Below are positions 1-9,984 of a stretch of DNA of 64,000 nt, piece after piece. Position numbers and translations under genes: made by a program. Source of the DNA: Echria macrotheca (taxonomy: Eukaryota > Ascomycota > Sordariomycetes > Sordariales > Schizotheciaceae). The notes beneath the pieces are model-generated. The model saw nothing but the letters and a program-made list of their open reading frames with translations, made no database searches and was not told the DNA's origin. The stretch lies in assembly GCA_030411725.1 (NCBI GenBank), contig MU839828.1:3844001-3908000 (forward strand), written 5' to 3'. Within the stretch, counting starts at the first letter, position 1; each line of letters starts with the position of its first letter.

Positions 1-1518
1 AGCGACTTCGCCAGCACCATCCAGCGACCCGTCAGCCACTCGTCTGATGACACCCCCGTCTTTGTGCCCGGGTCGGGCATCCTCATCATGGAGCAGCTCA
101 AAGCAGCAAAACAGATGTGGTCGGCGACGCTGTCGAGGGCTGCTCCCGGCGCTCTGGTCAACCCGTACTGGGACGCCATCTTCTTCAAGGCGCTCCCTAT
201 GAAGATCGACACGGTGCGCATGTACTGTGCCACCGACCCCCGAGACCGCATCTATATCCCCGTCGCGCTGGCCCGGCACGCCATCGGCGGCCAGCCGATG
301 CCCGACGATTCGGCCGCCAGAGCGCTACTCCCAGACTACACCGTCCCGGCATCGCAGATCTTCCTCACTGCCGCGACGCTCATAATACAGCACGAGAAGA
401 ACCTCGACATGCTGATGCACGTCGAAGTCCCTCCCTTGCGCAACCTCACCGATCTCCCGTCGTGGGTGCCCGACTTTAGCCAGGGCAAGATCTGGCCGCT
501 CTGCATGCGCGACAAAAAGCAACACGGCTGCATGCACGGCTCGGCACATATCGCCTGCGACGCGGTCGTCGACGGCCGCGTCTTACGGTGTAAAGGTATC
601 CGCGTCGACCAGGTTGCCATCCCATCCCTCGAGTCACTAGCACACGAGACAGAACAGAACTCACCGCCGTCAGAATGTATCCTCCGCCTCCGCTTCCTCC
701 TCAGCCTAGGCGACACCTACCCCGTAGACGACATCCCAGTCCTCCAAGCCTACGTCCTAACCTACTTCGGCGGCGGAGCACCGCCCACAATAGCAAACGA
801 GTACCGCTCAACCCTGCTCGAGCTCCTCCTCCACGAGATATCCACCTCCCCCGAGTTCACCTCGATCCTCACCGCCTACGCCACTGAGAATAACCACACC
901 ACCTCATCCCCCCAAAAAGCTCTGGCAGACCTAGCCGCCCTCCTCCAAGAAGACAAAAACCAAACCACACCTCTCCCTCCAATCCTCACATCCCACCCCC
1001 TCCCATTCCTCCTAAACACCCTCGCAACACGCCACCCTAACACAATCCCAACCTTTTCCTTCCTCACAACATGGCACGCCTTCCGCGCCTGCGCCAACAG
1101 AAAACACACCTACGTCTCCCTCTCCAACACCATAACACAGCTCGACTTCGGCCCCGACGGCCCACCGCCGTTCGCCCAGCGAGCCCGGGACGACACCGAG
1201 ACCTTCATGGCCGAGTTCTTCGCCAAGATACCCGACTCGCACCACGCGCAGAGGTTGAAGGCCCACAGGGTCGCCACGGCGTCCTCGTCGCTGGGTACGT
1301 CGCGGCTCGGGTATATCGGGCTGTTGCCCCTTTCCACGCGCAGGGACGATGAGATCTGGTTGCTGGCTGGGTGCACGGCGCCGGTTATCCTTCGCAGGAT
1401 GCCGGACACTGCTACTGATACGTACACGTTGGTTGGGAAGGCTTATGTTCATGGGTTGATGGCTGGGGAGTACTGGACCAAACCTCGGGGTGAGCTGGAG
1501 TCGATCACTATTGCTTGA
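1..1518 (+). CDS. HET-type heterokaryon incompatibility protein, C-terminal part (5' end outside window)
   Basis: The reading frame is open from base 1 to the TGA at 1516-1518, so the gene starts upstream of the window. The first in-frame ATG visible (88-90) is unlikely to be the true start. About 505 codons are present. The stretch DPRDRIYIPVALA, encoded near 235-275, matches the last conserved block of the fungal HET domain, usually DPRDRVYALLGLA. The C-terminal stretch with RRDDEIWLLAGCTAPVILRR and YTLVGKAYVHGLMAGEYW is the tail common in long HET proteins (a display-or-reject box followed by a GEcYvHGlmdGE-like motif). HET proteins trigger cell death when genetically different hyphae fuse. 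The N-terminal two thirds of the HET domain are not visible, so its partner or specificity cannot be inferred. No intron is seen in this part. Confidence 0.8.
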   Translation, partial: SDFASTIQRPVSHSSDDTPVFVPGSGILIMEQLKAAKQMWSATLSRAAPGALVNPYWDAIFFKALPMKIDTVRMYCATDPRDRIYIPVALARHAIGGQPMPDDSAARALLPDYTVPASQIFLTAATLIIQHEKNLDMLMHVEVPPLRNLTDLPSWVPDFSQGKIWPLCMRDKKQHGCMHGSAHIACDAVVDGRVLRCKGIRVDQVAIPSLESLAHETEQNSPPSECILRLRFLLSLGDTYPVDDIPVLQAYVLTYFGGGAPPTIANEYRSTLLELLLHEISTSPEFTSILTAYATENNHTTSSPQKALADLAALLQEDKNQTTPLPPILTSHPLPFLLNTLATRHPNTIPTFSFLTTWHAFRACANRKHTYVSLSNTITQLDFGPDGPPPFAQRARDDTETFMAEFFAKIPDSHHAQRLKAHRVATASSSLGTSRLGYIGLLPLSTRRDDEIWLLAGCTAPVILRRMPDTATDTYTLVGKAYVHGLMAGEYWTKPRGELESITIA

Positions 1519-1588
1519 CCACTGGGTTTCTGCCAAAAAGGGGGAAAGGAGAGAGAGGTTCCTCTAGTACCTAGACAAGCAAAAAGAA

Positions 1589-1670
1589 CGACGTGGGCCT
1601 GATTCGAACAGACGCTCCCGAAGGAACAAGATTTCGAGTCTTGCGCATTAGACCACTCTGCCACCACGCC
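1589..1670 (-). tRNA. tRNA-Ser (anticodon CGA)
   Basis: Read on the minus strand, 82 nt fold as a class II tRNA. The 7-bp acceptor is GGCGTGG paired with CCACGTC (one G-U), followed by a G discriminator base. The D-arm contains GCAGAGTGGTCTAATGC. The anticodon stem-loop CAAGACTCGAAATCTTG presents CGA. A variable arm TTCCTTCGGGAG and a T-arm GTCTG-TTCGAAT-CAGGC follow. The long variable arm and the G73 discriminator are serine identity features. No intron is present. It lies between the HET gene and the DUF1264 gene. Confidence 0.95.
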
Positions 1671-1855
1671 CTGTGGATATCTATGTCCATTTGTAATCCG
1701 GCTTACGACGGTGGACAGACGGAGCGTGGTCGACTGCCAACTAGAGTCCAGTGCTATCATACTGCCAGGCCCGCGGCTGCTCAAGTCGCCGTCTCAATAA
1801 AAGTAAAAGCCCCATATCACTGTTTCTTCCATGTGTAGTCTGCATCTGCGAAGAG

Positions 1856-2627
1856 TCAGTAGACCGCACAAGACAAGAAACACGGGGAAGCCCTACCAGG
1901 ATGGATCTCCGGCTCCGTTATGTCCTGACGAATCTCCTTCTTCCTCCGCCAGTCGGTCCCCGGAAACTTGCGATCCCGCTCGTCCATGATCTGATCCAAC
2001 TCCGGTATCTGATCCGCGGCCGTGATGCTCGTCATCAGCTGCGGCTCGCCCAGCGGGATCTGGTGTCCCCTGTCCACCTGCCACAGGTGGTAGACCTTGC
2101 CATAGAGACGAATGACCTCCTCCATCTCGGCGTTCTCGGCCGTCTCCCACGCGGCCTGCGGCACGAGCGCCGACGGCTGCGGCATCACCAGTATGCCCGA
2201 CTTGACCTCGAACACGTGGCTGTGCCAGAGCCGGCGCTCGGCCTGGTCGAGCGTCTCGTACAGCTTGGGCGTGATCATGTATTCGACGCCGATCAGCCGG
2301 GCGCCGGGCTCGGGGCTGTCGTAGAGCAGGCATTGGCGTACGTCTTCGGTCAGGTGGCCGCAGTAGTGGTTTGTCTCGACGAGTCGCGTAGGATCGGAGG
2401 CGTAGACGTGGAAGGCATTGAGATGGGCGCAAATGTTCTTGACGGGCGAGAAGTCCTGTGGAGATTGGAGTTAGCGCACGGCTGAAGTGCGTCTGCTACC
2501 TGTCAGTTGTCAGACTTGCCTGTGTCAAGGCCGCGCCGGTTTCGAGAATGGTGCTTTTGGCGCTGCGGCATTCTCCGGCCACCTTGGGCTCGGCTGATTT
2601 ATCCTTCCGACTGGTGGCGGCCTCCAT
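1856..2627 (-). CDS. oil body-associated protein-like (DUF1264) protein
   Basis: Exons are complement(2520..2627) and complement(1856..2455), giving 235 aa. The second exon encodes the DUF1264/OBAP signature: DFSPVKNICAHLNAFHVYAS, then ETNHYCGHL, YDSPEPGARLIGVEYMI, and YGKVYHLWQVDRGHQIPLG with GEPQLMTS. Family members in plants associate with oil bodies; fungal members are widespread but little studied. The first exon was added because its end, STILETGAALTQ, is the usual lead-in to the DFSPVKN block. The joining intron (2519..2456, 64 nt) starts with GCAAGT instead of GT. It has a GCTAAC branch site, ends in CAG and keeps phase 0. The nearby GT at about 2498 would break the frame. The start ATG at 2627-2625 is the only one that gives an N-terminus of family length. 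The gene is divergent to the gene at 3740. Confidence 0.85.
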
Positions 2628-3739
2628 GTTGTATATCGCTGCTGGCGATACGACTGAAAGGTCTCGAGGGTGTTGAACGAGCCATTGTAACGCACACAAT
2701 TGCCTCTGTTCTTGTAACCTTCGACTTGCTGTTTCTGTGGATCGAGAGAAGGTCCAATCGGAGTGGTGACGTCACCTTGACAGTTGCAAAGGAATGGCAG
2801 CTTGGCGGTTTCAGCAGACGCCAAACTGACAAGACTGTCCGCCACAGCGGTCCGTCCCTAACTTGTCGGCATTGCGGCGCGACAAACTCCGCAAAGCTTA
2901 AGTTCACGCATTCCGAGGCAGATCGCCAAATCCCGAACACGCGGGACCGTGATTCCCGGTTCGAGTGCATGGTTGCCGCGTCGTGGAGATCGAAACAGCC
3001 TGGGCAGCAAGAGGGGCGCAACACAGAAGGCAGCAAGGCACCCACAGCGGCCGGTCAGCAACACAACACCCCCTGCACCCACCCGAAAATTCTCGTGGCT
3101 CAGCCGTCTCGGATTCGCGCCCCACTCCACGACAGCTCATATTCTGCCGCTGCAAAGAACTTGTGCTCGGCGCCTGTCATTTCGACGTTCTCCCACAAGC
3201 GCCGTAGCCGATCACAGAAAAACCACGGATTGCGGCGCAGGGGGGCACTTGGCGAAACACGATGGGTCGCTGGTTCGGCGCTCTCTCGTCTGCGGACCCG
3301 GCGCACGCCGGCGAGTATTGGCGGACAGGGCCCGTGGGCCGGGGCTGAGGTTTGGTGCACTCAACACCGCATCCCGCTAAACCATTCTGGCCCCCGGGCG
3401 CATGCGGTTGGCTCCCAGCCTCGCTGCAATACGACCCGCGATGAGGCTCTTCGAACGACCTAGAATGTGTCGCCCAAAGCGCCACCGAGCCGTCCAGCGA
3501 TAATATCCTGGCGGCGCCCTTCTGCTCTCGATTCGTTTTCCCTCATGCTCCGAATCGCTCGCCATGGCGTAGTTGAGCGAGATTCTTTTGTCTTTCCTAC
3601 GGATACTTCCTCCTGTTTTCGCTCGTCCCTCGTCGATACCCTCGCAGCCTGGTAGCCGTCCCTTTTCGACCGCTTCGGTCCGCGACCGGCTTCCCCTGAG
3701 CGACTCCGACGAAATTCTGCGTTCGAACGGCCGGACAAC
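2628..3739. other. 1.1-kb intergenic region between divergent genes
   Basis: This is the probable shared upstream region of the DUF1264 gene (minus) and the membrane protein gene (plus). Open frames here lack family similarity and overlap on both strands. The last 200 bases before 3740 are pyrimidine-rich on the plus strand, as in many fungal 5' UTRs. I see no RNA gene or repeat. Confidence 0.4.
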
Positions 3740-6053
3740 ATGGCGGACAACAGCACAAACAGTACCAGCAGCGGCGGCGGCGGAGATGATGGTGGTAATA
3801 ACGATGCTCTCAACTGGGTGGCTTTGGTGGTGTCGCTGGTAGCCTTGCTGGGCACTATTGCTCAGGTGCTTCAGCAGTACTATGCCTCAGCCGCCGGGTT
3901 TGCCAATTGCGGCGAGAATGTCATGGGACAGTGGTATAAAACGACAAAACGGATATTCAGACCGACAGAGCTCCGATTCGAGGTCCAGTTCGAGGCGCCC
4001 GTTATCTTCGTCTGCCCGCCTACGAACAAGAACGGCCCGGTAAAGCTTGTGCCCATCGAATTCGTGTCCGGCACAGCGGACAGCTTGCAGAGGACGCGAT
4101 CTCTGCCAGCCGGCGAAGAGGAGAAGCAACGACAGGCGACACGCGAGAACACGGTTCATACGGCCGACAACGAGCGGGCCACCTGGGTCACGCTGCTGTC
4201 CCAGCTTCACAACATGGAGAGGGAAAGCCGAGACTGGCAGGAACTTCACTACGGGCCACATAACCCCGGCACCGTCGAAGAGCAGCTCCAAAATCCCGAG
4301 CTTGCTGGCCACACGCTTGCCGTCGCTCTCCAGGCGAAACAGCGGAGTTGGGACACGATGCCAACAGATGTAAAGAAACCGTACGCCACGACCACCATCT
4401 GCCACTTGCTCGAGATCGCCGCCATGTTGGGAGTCTACTGGAAGGAATTCGACCGGTCGCGGGATCGATATCGCGCCGAGGGCAACGGTTACATCTTGAC
4501 GGGCACACAGATCACGGATCTTGGTCTGATGTTCACCTTCCAGATCAGCGGCGGCAGCCGGTTCAAGGAAAATAGGGTCATTCCTGCCGATGAGGTCAAG
4601 GAGCTGTGCTGCGGATCAGTATCCACCATCTTCCGGGCCGACAAGGACAGCCGTAGGTTAGGCGTCCTGAACGAAGACCCAAGGGATCTCGGCATGCTGC
4701 AACTCGGACATTTGAATGAAATCGCCGAGACGATGGTTTTGATCGACTGCAACACAATCACGGCCAGCTATTTCCGCAATCCGTCAGCGAAGCACACACA
4801 TTTGTTTCCAGGTTAGTTGCATTGTATCGATGTAATGTCTCGGCTGACCCGCGTCATCTTCAGTTCCCTTCGAGCTTGTGGGCATGCTCTGCAAGAACCT
4901 CCACATTCCAGGCACGCCGTTCCGTATGGTCCCAAACCCCACGCCGTATCACTGGGACAAGAAGTTCTTCAACCTCCGCAAGCTCATGAACGAATACCAC
5001 AAGAGGATGAAGAACCTTAAAGGGATAAGGGGTCTCGACGAGTTCGTGGAGACGACCGGCCGGGTTGTTCACGAGCTGCACGAGAACAAAAAAAAGGAGA
5101 GGGCACGCCGGCTGCAGGAGCAGGCAATCGTGAACGAGAAAAAGGAGGCAATACAAAAGGAAAAGGAAAAGCAGGCGTCGCTCCGGGGTTCCATCAAGGG
5201 AGCGCCCGAGGAGCAACGACCCGCCGTTGAGCCTGCCAAGACACCACCAAAGTGGCGGCAGAAAGTAAACGAGGTCCTCGCCCGGGTTGGCATCAGCAAG
5301 CCGGAGAAGAAGCCGAGCAGGGACGAGGAAAGCCAGGCGCCGTCAACAGATAAATTGCAATGCGAGCCACGGATCCAGACCCCAGACCACGGCAAGCCGG
5401 CGGACAAAGTTCCCGAATCCCGACCCGGTTACTCGATGGAACTCCTCAAGGCGCTTGACACGGCCATTGCCGAATGTGACAAGCATCTGCTTAGGGAACA
5501 TCGGGGCCTGGTGCGGACCGTTATCAGGGAGCATTTCCAGGAGGTGCTGAAGCTTCTCAACGGTGACGACGAAGATGAAGATTCGGTGCCCGCGGGCCCG
5601 AGCGGGAGATCCGATGACGGCCGCCGCAAAGCACGCCGATTCGAGGAGCTTCGTGCGGCGAGCCCGGAAGACCGACAGCGCATTTTTATGGATATTTATT
5701 TCAGTGAGATTCTGGACGAGGTTAAGAAGCGGGCGGCCAAGTCGCTCAGCAAGATGACGTTTTACCACCCCCCGAATCCCAGCAACACGCCGCCGTCGAG
5801 CCCGAAATCTGTCCGCTCGGCTTTCTTGCAGCCACCCGACATCATCTCTGGGGACCCGTCGGACGCGGAGTCGGACACGGGGAATGGTACGAAGGAGGAG
5901 GCCAAGCATCTCGAGCCACGGGCGGCAGCCATCTGGTGTGTGCTGATTTTCCGGATGCTGTGCTGGTTGATCCTGCACGACTTCGACAAGAACGATGTAC
6001 AGATTTCGAAGAGCGAGCTTTTGGGCAGCAGACTGCCCGTGTATATTGCATAG
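3740..6053 (+). CDS. membrane-anchored fungal protein of unknown function (modin-like, name tentative)
   Basis: Exons are 3740..4811 and 4864..6053, giving 753 aa. The 52-nt intron (4812..4863) is GTTAGT...TTCAG, phase 1, with a CTGAC branch site. A Ser/Asn/Gly-rich N-terminus is followed by one strong hydrophobic segment at about residues 25-48 (ALNWVALVVSLVALLGTIAQ), then a cysteine and aromatic-rich segment CGENVMGQWYKTTKRIF and a beta-rich block EVQFEAPVIFVCPP. The middle is moderately hydrophilic. Residues 380-480 are highly charged and probably coiled (KKKERARRLQEQ...KEAIQKEKEKQ). The tail is acidic and serine-rich with a hydrophobic patch, WCVLIFRMLCWLIL. Homologues in other Sordariomycetes are, as far as I recall, annotated 'modin'; I cannot confirm this. 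It probably sits on a membrane with a large cytosolic part. Function unknown. Confidence 0.8.
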
Positions 6054-6281
6054 GGGGTGTTGGATTTAATGGCATGGAGGAACTAATGAGAAGGATGACG
6101 CGGCGTAGGCGGTGGATACCTGGTGTTGCTGGTCTTGGGTCAAGCGCTTGTTATAGATTGGACAAAATGCATAGCGTTGTTTGCTCGTTTCTCTCTGTGA
6201 CAATGCTGTCTTTTTCAACCTGTAGAGCTAGACTCGACCGGCTTCGTTCCCATTCAAGCTGGCTACCAGACCCAAACAAAC
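6054..6281. other. 3' flank of the 3740 gene, leading into the 5S rRNA gene
   Basis: This short flank holds the presumed 3' UTR of the upstream gene and the 5' region of the 5S gene. I recognise no other element. Confidence 0.3.
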
Positions 6282-6400
6282 ACATACGACCATACCCGGC
6301 AGAGAACTCGGGATCCCGTCCGCTCTCCCATAGATAAACTGCCGAGGGCCGGACTAGTAGTTGGGTCGGTGACGACCAGCGAATCCCCGGTGTTGTATGT
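6282..6400 (+). rRNA. 5S ribosomal RNA (dispersed copy)
   Basis: The 119-nt segment begins ACATACGACCATACCCGGCA and ends GTTGTATGT, so the two ends pair to form helix I of 5S rRNA. Internal blocks match fungal 5S: GATCCCGTCCGCTCTCCCAT (loop B/helix III), GGCCGGACTAGTAGTTGGGT, and GGTGACGACCAGCGAATCCC, which contains the internal control region bound by TFIIIA. A run of seven T residues follows directly as the pol III terminator. Single dispersed 5S genes, rather than copies in the rDNA array, are typical of Neurospora and other filamentous ascomycetes. Confidence 0.95.
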
Positions 6401-6406
6401 TTTTTT
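6400..6406 (+). terminator. RNA polymerase III T-run terminator of the 5S gene
   Basis: Seven consecutive T residues lie at the 3' end of the 5S rRNA gene. This is the standard pol III stop signal. Confidence 0.8.
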
Positions 6407-7391
6407 GTGTCAACCTTGGAGTTGAGTTTTTGTTTTGTCACCGCGACTTTTTGCAACGTTTGTCTGAGCTCGAGCGGGGACGTCGTTCTTTCTCCTTATT
6501 AGTAGCTTCATTATGGACAACCAATAGCAAGCCCGTTATGTCGATCGTCACCACTCGCATAACCTGATTTATGCCTCGAGATGAAGAGAGCGGTTCTCGA
6601 TCGCCACCGTTGACTCCCAACCGCCCAGTTTGGCACCTGAGCTGCCCCACGAGCCCCTCCTGCTGAGGTGGCCTGCGTCGCCCCACATCCGCTGGAGTCA
6701 AGCTGGGTTACCGAGCCAGCACACGTCCTCGCCAGTCCCGCTCGATACTGTGGTAGGGCGGCCAAGTCATCTGTTAAGAAGCTATTCCAGCCATCTACCT
6801 GACGCAAGCTTTGGGGGTAGCTTGTTGGTTTTGTCGGTGAGGGAGTTTTTCGGTGGCAGGATTGGCTCCCTCCGGCCCCGCCCCGGGATGGTTTGCCCCG
6901 CAGCGGGTTTGGCGATTGGGACGCGATGCGGTGAGCGAAAAGAGCGGGGGATTTGGGGGGAGACGGATGTCGGATGCTTCCGCGCGCCAGCTTGGTCGCC
7001 TGCCATCTGCTGCAGGGAAACCTGATCGTTGATGAGCTGGCCAATCGTGCCGCCAGCCCCGGATTGGATGCAGAGGGCCTCGTTTGCTGGCGCTGCGGCT
7101 GGCCTGAAACAAAATCTAGAGACCTTGCCCGGCTGGGACGGCGGCATCGACGTTGCACGACTTCTCTCTACATCTCGAGTGTTGCCCCGGAGGGATCCCG
7201 TCCGGGCTGAGACCAAAGTCTACTTGCGCCCCCAGCTGCAGTGAACATATTTGCATGTTTCTCTGTTGGCTTTCTTCGACCAGAGGAATGGAAGTGGTTT
7301 GAAGAGAGGATAATAAACCACAAGCGCCGGCGCCGTCACCATCCCCCCCACCATACCTGAGCAGACGCAGGCACAATCCCAGCTATCCAAG
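6407..7391. other. 1.0-kb intergenic region upstream of the His/Arg/Ser-rich protein gene
   Basis: The region is rich in short overlapping frames on both strands with no recognisable product. GC-rich stretches (for example 6860-6960) look like promoter or 5' UTR. I see no repeat or RNA gene besides the adjoining 5S gene. Confidence 0.35.
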
Positions 7392-9220
7392 ATGCCGGCC
7401 ACGGAGATTATTACGATTATCAACAACTCGGGGAAGGTTATTAGCACTGTAAGTTGGTCTCAAGGAAGAAGTGGGCGCACACAAGACATTGGAGCTCCTC
7501 ACCGATACGGCATCTTGCGACAATAACTAACAATGCGCGCCAGGGCAAACAACTAGTTAGCATCTTCAAGGAAGCGAAGGCGGCCTACCGCGAGAAACGA
7601 GAAACCATCCGGGCCGAGCGCGGCATCCAACGCTCCCGCACCTTCGACGTTACACCGCGCGGCATCGTCGAGGAGTACGACGAGTACGAAGAAGAAGAAT
7701 ACGTCTACGAGCGCCGCGCCATCCGCGATGTTCCCGACCGCCGCCGCTCCCACGATGATTCCTCGCAGGCGTCGTCGCACCGCAGCCACCGGTCTCGACG
7801 TACACACCACCGCGAGTCCCCGCCGCGCCCGGCCCGGCCCGCGCTGGCGCTGACCGAGGCCAACCTGCGCACGCACTCCGAGGTCTCGGCCACGCCGCCC
7901 TCGGCCGCCCCGCGGAGCAATACCTACCGGGCGCCGTACGCCGAGACCGCACCACGGGACATGCAGCTCTCACGGCCGAATCTGGCACACGCGGCGACCA
8001 TGCCGATGCCCGCCACGCGGGCCGATGTCATCCCCTCCAACACAACCACGCCCGTGTCGACACCGAGACAGAGCATGCTCGTCCACCGGCCGCGCTCGGA
8101 TGGATCGCTCCAGAAAAAGAAGGAGATAGACATGGACCTGGCCTACGGCAACGTCCCGCCCGATCTCGCCCACCGCACCGACCTGGACAAATCACACCCC
8201 ACGGCCACCACCACCGCTGCTCCCGGTGGTGGCCCGGAAGCAGGCCCGGTCCAGGAGAAAGAAGCAATGACGATGATCCATCGCATTGAATCGCTCCTCG
8301 AGGAAGCCGAATGCGTGCAGCACACGGCCTCGTCCATGATCGCGCACCTGCAGGAAAACCCGCAGGCCGCGGCGGCGGTGGCGCTCACGCTGGCGGAGCT
8401 GAGCGCGCTGGTGGGGAAGATGAGCCCTGCGTTCCTGGGCGTTATCAAGGGGAGCAGTCCGGCTATTTTCGCGCTGCTCGCGAGCCCGCAGTTTTTGATC
8501 GGGACGAGTATCGCGCTGGGTGTCACGGTGGTTGTGTTTGGGGGGTGGAAGATTGTGAAGAGGCTGCGGGAGGCGAAGGAACAACGGAAAATGGAGGGGG
8601 CGTTTGAGATGCAGAATGTGGAGGTTGAGACGAAAGGGGGGGCGGATGGGAGCTATGAAGAGGCGTTGGTGCTGGAGGAGGAGCTGAGCACGATCGAGAC
8701 GTGGAGGAGGGGGATCCAGCCGTTCGGGGTGGATGCGGACGACGAGGAGAGCGCGGACGTCGAGCTGATTAGTCCGGCGGCTGAGAGGGAGCTGCGGAGG
8801 GGGGATAGGGACTTTGATGACGAGGTTGATCCGGACGACTCGGTCTCGAGGAGCGGGCGGAGTATGCGGAGTCATCGGACGAGTCGGACGCATCGGAGCC
8901 GGCGGCATCGGGGGGAGCGGCGGGATGATGTGGAGGTTCCGGAACGGAAGAGTAGTAGGCGGTATGAGAAGGATGGGGGGGTGAGCGAGGTTGCCGAGAG
9001 CGAGAGGAGTCATAGGAGTCATCGGAGCAGCAGGAGGAGTGATGATGGGCATTCGTCGTCGAGGTCGAAGCGCGGCGCGAGGAGTGAGGTCAAGGCTATT
9101 GAGGAGGGGAAGGAAGAGGAGGAGGAGGTGAAGCCGAAGAAGAATAATATGCTCAAGCAGCTGTTTAAGAAGAAGAAGGAGAAGGAGGAGAAGGAGAAGG
9201 CTGTTTCTGTTTTGGTGTAA
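7392..9220 (+). CDS. single-pass membrane protein with His/Arg/Ser-rich disordered flanks
   Basis: Exons are 7392..7448 and 7544..9220, giving 577 aa. The intron (7449..7543, 95 nt, phase 0) runs GTAAGT...CCAG with a CTAAC branch site. The short first exon (MPATEIITIINNSGKVIST) joins to GKQLVSIFKEAKAAYREKRE, restoring an amphipathic N-terminal helix. A disordered Pro/Ser/His-rich region follows. A folded central helical region from about residue 270 ends in one hydrophobic segment (SPQFLIGTSIALGVTVVVFG) followed by WKIVKRLREAKEQ. The C-terminal 200 residues are charged and repeat short Arg/His/Ser units (MRSHRTSRTHRSRRHRGE; SERSHRSHRSSRRS), ending in a Lys/Glu-rich helix. I do not recognise a family. 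The layout suggests a membrane-tethered, regulated (phosphorylated or RNA-binding-like) protein, but this is inference only. Confidence 0.8.
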
Positions 9221-9360
9221 TTTTTGGCGTGGTGTTGGGGTTGTTTGTGATGTGGGGGGTTTGGGGTGCAGTGTTTTGGTCAGGGGGTTTTGCGGGGTGG
9301 TGTATGGCGTTTTGAGAGTTGCGACGGTTTACACTACAGATGCAACACCGCTCAATATAC

Positions 9361-9383
9361 ATGGGTTATGGGTTATGGGTTAT
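9361..9383. repeat. three tandem copies of a GGGTTAT-type 7-mer
   Basis: The unit ATGGGTT occurs three times in direct succession just downstream of the 7392-9220 gene. It is not the fungal telomere repeat TTAGGG, which is 6 nt. It is a simple repeat with no function I can assign. Confidence 0.7.
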
Positions 9384-9962
9384 TTCCAAATGAACGTACA
9401 CTGTATTAACAGCGTTAGCTGAAGCTGTTGTGTGGTGCTGTGATTCCTGTCCCAGCTTGGAGTGTGGGGGGAAGTTGAAGAGCAAAACAAACGCCCATGA
9501 GACCAACGCGAAATCCGTGATTTTACCATTTGACTGCATGGCCTGGAGCGATTTCTTCCGAATAGGTACTTTATGGAATCAAATTGCTATTTTTTCGACG
9601 CTCCTTTCAGCGTAGGTCGGCGGTCGCGGCGCCGGCGAGGTCGACGTCGACGTGATGTCGGCCCGACCCGGAGCGAATTCCACCCACTGCCAGAGCGGTC
9701 ACGGCATCGGATCCGGGCCGCCGACCGCCGAAATGCTCGCTCCCTGGCGCAGAATCGACAATACAAAGTCCGGCTGCAACGAGATGAACACAGGTGATTG
9801 TGGTGTTTTCTCGACTTATCTTCCTTATTTGTTTCGGAGCGGATTGGGGAGGGGGGCGTCCGCACTCCCTGTGAGCCGGGTGTACCTCCCTATATCGGCG
9901 AGCCGACCGATCAGATTCGGATACACACGGCCAGATGGTCTAGAATGTAGAATGCGGTGGCC

Positions 9963-9984
9963 GGATCCGGATCCGGATCCGGAT
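9963..9984. repeat. GGATCC hexamer repeat (about 3.7 copies)
   Basis: GGATCC is repeated head to tail inside a GC-rich intergenic stretch. It is a microsatellite-like array and each unit is palindromic. Confidence 0.8.

Noticed and set aside
1751..2485. 244-codon plus-strand frame
   Set aside because: It is a mirror of the DUF1264 gene on the opposite strand, caused by high GC at third positions.
2507..3463. 318-codon plus-strand frame
   Set aside because: It overlaps exon 1 of the DUF1264 gene antisense and then runs through the promoter region. No family, and the composition resembles translated noncoding GC-rich DNA.
8192..9052. 286-codon Pro/His-rich minus-strand frame
   Set aside because: It is an antisense shadow of the Arg/His/Ser-rich repeats of the 7392-9220 gene.
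9361..9383. GGGTTAT array as an interstitial telomere
   Set aside because: The unit is 7 nt, whereas the usual fungal telomere unit is TTAGGG. It also lies between normal genes.
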